In this document: positions 61,801 through 64,000 of the stretch, piece after piece
How the letters are laid out: each line of letters begins with the position of its first letter
How positions within the stretch are numbered: the stretch's first letter is position 1
Program-made: the position numbers and the translations under genes
Assembly: GCA_033063855.1 (NCBI GenBank)
Contig: CP093831.1
Location: 3,844,001 to 3,908,000 of the forward strand
Length of the DNA stretch: 64,000 bases
Reading direction: 5' to 3'
From: Smittia aterrima
Lineage: Eukaryota > Arthropoda > Insecta > Diptera > Chironomidae
Notes under the pieces: model-generated
The model's input: the letters and a program-made list of their open reading frames with translations, nothing else
What the model was told of the DNA's origin: nothing
The model's database searches: none

Positions 61801-62768
61801 AAAAGCTCTTGATCTTGATTAATTCTATCGATTGTCTGAAAGATTACCTCCACCCTTTGAATGCCATAGTGCTCGCGAATCTAAAGGAAAAATAAGTTGA
61901 AGGTTTCTCCCTTTAAACAGGTGGCGTGCAGAAAGATAATTGACACCATGCAAATACACGGAAAGCTCCGCGAGCAGGGTGTGAGGGAGCCCGACACGAG
62001 AAAGCGAACACATCAAAGTGACGTCAGCTCAAGTCGTTTCTTCGTCTTTCGAACCTTAAACAATTAAAATTCAAACACGAGACTCAGAAATAAAGTCGCC
62101 GATAGCGATCATTGTAGTTTCCTTATTAATACTTTCCATTATCCCATAAAGTTCTCGCTTTTCAAAACTCACTCCGTCATTTTTCATCATGACACAATTT
62201 CTACTTTCCTAATGAATTAATTAAAGTCCTTTAGCTCGCGATCAATGAAATGCTTGCTGTTGATTAATAATTCAGCGAACTGAATGATTACGAGAAGAAC
62301 GTTGCATGATGCTCTGTAGAAAACTATTTTTGAATTTATATTTCGATTGCTAATTCAATTTTTATCCGATTAGAACGACCTAACAATCCCATTTTATTAA
62401 TTATTACGAGCTCAATTAGAAAGCGTGTGCAAGTTCAAGGACACGGAAGAATTCTATCGACTAAGTTATCGTCATTTGACACACTTCACACTTCATCCTC
62501 GCGATGACTTTCACACCTCGCTTTCCTATTATTCTGATTGATTGATTCTCAAACAACTCACCTTGCCGCATTCAAGATTTCTCGTGTTTTTCTTTCCTGG
62601 CGTGTGAAGTCGAACGGAGACGAGGAAACCGATTTTAAAATCGCCAATTATCGCGGCTGACACTCGCTTCGTTGTGTTCGAGTCGTTCAATGAATTTATT
62701 GTGAAAATTAAATTCATTAAAATTACGATCCGTGTAATCCACAACACCATTCTCTTCCCTTTAAACAC
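57315..62768 (-). CDS. Metabotropic glutamate receptor (class C GPCR), 8 exons, 1123 aa
   Basis: Cell-surface receptor for glutamate that signals through G proteins. Coding exons on the minus strand: 62562-62768, 61391-61880, 61256-61338, 60700-61195, 59581-59753, 59278-59526, 59019-59157, 57315-58849. All introns begin GT and end AG, phases agree, and the total is 3372 bp including the stop. Domains: signal peptide (about 1-27), bilobed ligand-binding domain (about 35-530), cysteine-rich domain (about 545-614), seven membrane helices (about 628-875) and a 248-residue tail. Residues matching the mGluR1 glutamate contacts are Y74, R78, S165, S186, T188, D208, Y236, D317 and K439; up to Y236 even the numbering agrees. 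The membrane part and the tail start (FTTSKSIRCHIG) resemble vertebrate group I receptors more than group II. A Thr-rich insert at about 391-420 is unusual. The tail lacks a PPxxF Homer site. I left the symbol empty because orthology to Drosophila mGluR or mtt needs a tree. Confidence 0.93.
59019..59157 (-). CDS. Receptor exon 7: cysteine-rich domain
   Basis: 46 codons plus one base, residues 567-612. It contains YCCWMCVECEKNQF and CEDCPPGSWPN, the class C cysteine-rich linker that passes the ligand signal to the membrane domain. Acceptor TATAG, donor GTTAGA, phase 1. The exon is too short to stand out as an open frame on its own. Confidence 0.9.
59278..61880 (-). CDS. Receptor exons 2-6: glutamate-binding domain
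   Basis: Five exons (61391-61880, 61256-61338, 60700-61195, 59581-59753, 59278-59526) code for residues 70-566. Visible family blocks are GIQRVE, GPASSSIALQVQNLLQLF, GYSTTSKDLSDK, MRVVPSD, NWTY, DENYGQSG, VCFCEGMTVRGLL, GSDGWADR, RNPWFREFW, AIYTMAYGLQ and HYDIMN. Two introns are only 52 and 54 bp and another is 60 bp. The block PTTTTTTLPSTEFSTTF near residues 396-412 has no counterpart in mGluR1 as I recall it. Confidence 0.9.
59754..60699 (-). other. Receptor intron 4 (946 bp)
   Basis: Bounded by donor GTAAGT and acceptor TCAACAG. AT-rich, with no coding block of the family and no repeat related to the satellite. It splits the codon for Gly426, right after the Thr-rich insert. Confidence 0.8.
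61881..62561 (-). other. Receptor intron 1 (681 bp)
   Basis: Donor GTGAGT, acceptor TTTCCTTTAG, phase 0. No embedded gene or repeat recognised. Confidence 0.8.
62562..62768 (-). CDS. Receptor exon 1: signal peptide and start of ligand domain
   Basis: 69 codons. The ATG is followed by a hydrophobic stretch (VLWITRIVILMNLIF) typical of a signal peptide, then AAIIGDFKIGFLVSVRLH, which matches the first strand of the mGluR ligand domain. The exon ends LECGK followed by the donor GTGAGT, phase 0. The Met at residue 7 is an alternative start. Confidence 0.85.
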
Positions 62769-64000
62769 TTCGCACCGGGAAATTTCTCAGTTCACATAAA
62801 TTTTTCCATTTTCCAATTTTGCTGCTTTCGAAGAATTTCAGAATTTATCACTTGCGCGAGTTATCCCTAAGAAACGAAAGAATGATTGTAGCATTGCACT
62901 GACTCATTTGTAACTGCTTTGCATATTAAACATGTTATGATGGTGCTCATGGGATCGGTTGAACTTTAATAGATGAAAGGAAAATATTTTTTTGTACATT
63001 TTTGTGTTGAACAGAAGAACGAGGAGCTCCTGCTGATATTCTCGAGGCTCACGCAACTCAGTTTTATACAAAAAAGAAATTCGCAACGCGGAAAATTCAG
63101 TCGTTACACAATCGCTGAATGCATCTTCGTGTCAGGTTTTAACCGAGACAAAGGGAGTGTTGATAGTTTTCATTTGTCTGCTGGTTTCAAAGTGTGACAA
63201 CGGACTCAACGACAAGCGTTTCGTTCAACCCTTGGGGCAACGAAATTTATTATCAAACAGAACTTGATGGATAAATCCCAGTTTCGCGAGACAATTAAAT
63301 GTTTCTTATCATCACTTAGCCGCTTTTATGTTTCGTGTATCGATTAAAAGCGTAGAAAAGCTCGGGGAAGTTCAACTTGTGCGTGTGAAGTAATTTATAG
63401 TTTGTTTGCTTTGGGAACTTTTTTTTCCAGCATAGGGCATGAATTATCGGCGTTGCTTAAATTCCGAAACATGGAAAACGTCGAATAAAAAAAACGGAAG
63501 AATCAACTACAAATTAGAATAAGTTTCAACATTTTTATGAATCAAGCAAACTGTCGTTAACTTCGCCCTTGAAAAAAATTATTTTTAGGGACTTCAACTC
63601 GTAACTGTGAAGAGGAGAAACATTGAAATGCCCTCACACATTTCGTTCTCGTTCTGCTTGTTCCACTTTTCTTCTATTTACGATATCCATCAAGGGTGGA
63701 TTGAATCGTTAGAAAGTCAATTCACATAAAATAAAAGCTGCGAGCTTGCAAAAGTTGTCAGCAGTCTCGAGAATGTTTGCAAAAAAAATCCTTTGTTGAA
63801 AGCAATTGTTATACGAATGATCTCAACTGTTGAACTTCCCTTAATTTAATTTAAACATCATTTTCCATTAAAACTTCTTTGCCTAGCTCAATATTTCTGT
63901 TTTCACTTCACTTTTTCTAACAATTTTTGTTATCCCACAATCAAAAACATTTTAATTAATTTTCCTCCATCGTCTATTGTTGATTCAACTTCTTCACAAT
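62769..64000 (-). other. Upstream region of the receptor gene
   Basis: 1232 bp of AT-rich unique sequence upstream of the receptor ATG, expected to hold its 5' UTR, possibly a non-coding first exon, and promoter. I found no convincing TATA box or initiator by eye and no other gene; the short frames at 62904-63197 show no recognised motif. Confidence 0.5.

Noticed and set aside
57315..62768. Assignment of the receptor to mtt/mXR
   Set aside because: The arginine and lysine that hold the glutamate side chain are both present (R78, K439), whereas that branch is reported to lack them.
62904..63197. Small frames upstream of the receptor
   Set aside because: No motif, no signal of conservation and overlapping on both strands; treated as chance frames.

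Overview
The window looks like eukaryotic, AT-rich insect DNA, most likely from a fly or midge (Diptera). The organism is inferred from the insect-type retrotransposon families, the 52-60 bp introns and the receptor gene; no sequence search was possible. About 37 kb of the 64 kb is one head-to-tail satellite with a unit of about 188 bp, roughly 200 units, nearly all carrying a HindIII site (AAGCTT). The satellite keeps one orientation from base 1 to about 56716, and five transposable elements interrupt it.

Layout: satellite 1-18322; an LTR element with only a gag-like gene, minus strand, 18323-22813; satellite; Gypsy/Ty3 copy A, minus strand, 24558-29149, with a frame break at the gag/pol junction; satellite; Gypsy copy B, minus strand, 33434-38027, with one intact 1435-codon Gag-Pol frame; satellite; a BEL/Pao element, plus strand, 44259-48673, whose single long frame lacks the capsid, reverse transcriptase core and integrase core; satellite; a 1.5 kb almost perfectly palindromic Tc1/mariner-type foldback element, 49412-50917; satellite to 56716. 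Every element has a recognisable target duplication in the satellite: CAAC, ACAAT twice, AGCT and TA. The order of satellite variants beside the two Gypsy copies is the same, so I infer that element and flanking satellite were duplicated together with a period of 8876 bp.

Outside the array, 57315-62768 on the minus strand holds the only host gene: an eight-exon metabotropic glutamate receptor of 1123 residues. All seven introns have GT-AG ends and compatible phases. Its ligand pocket keeps every glutamate-contact residue I could check. Its membrane domain and proximal tail resemble the vertebrate group I receptors (mGluR1/5). The rest, 62769-64000, is upstream sequence with no recognised gene.

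The most notable points are: retroelement islands inside the more uniform part of a satellite array that stops about 600 bp from a neuronal receptor gene; a Gypsy element whose gag start lies in the LTR and whose tRNA-Ser primer site is translated; a gag-only LTR element with a partial tRNA-Trp-like sequence beyond its primer site; and a BEL element that stays open although its catalytic cores have been removed.
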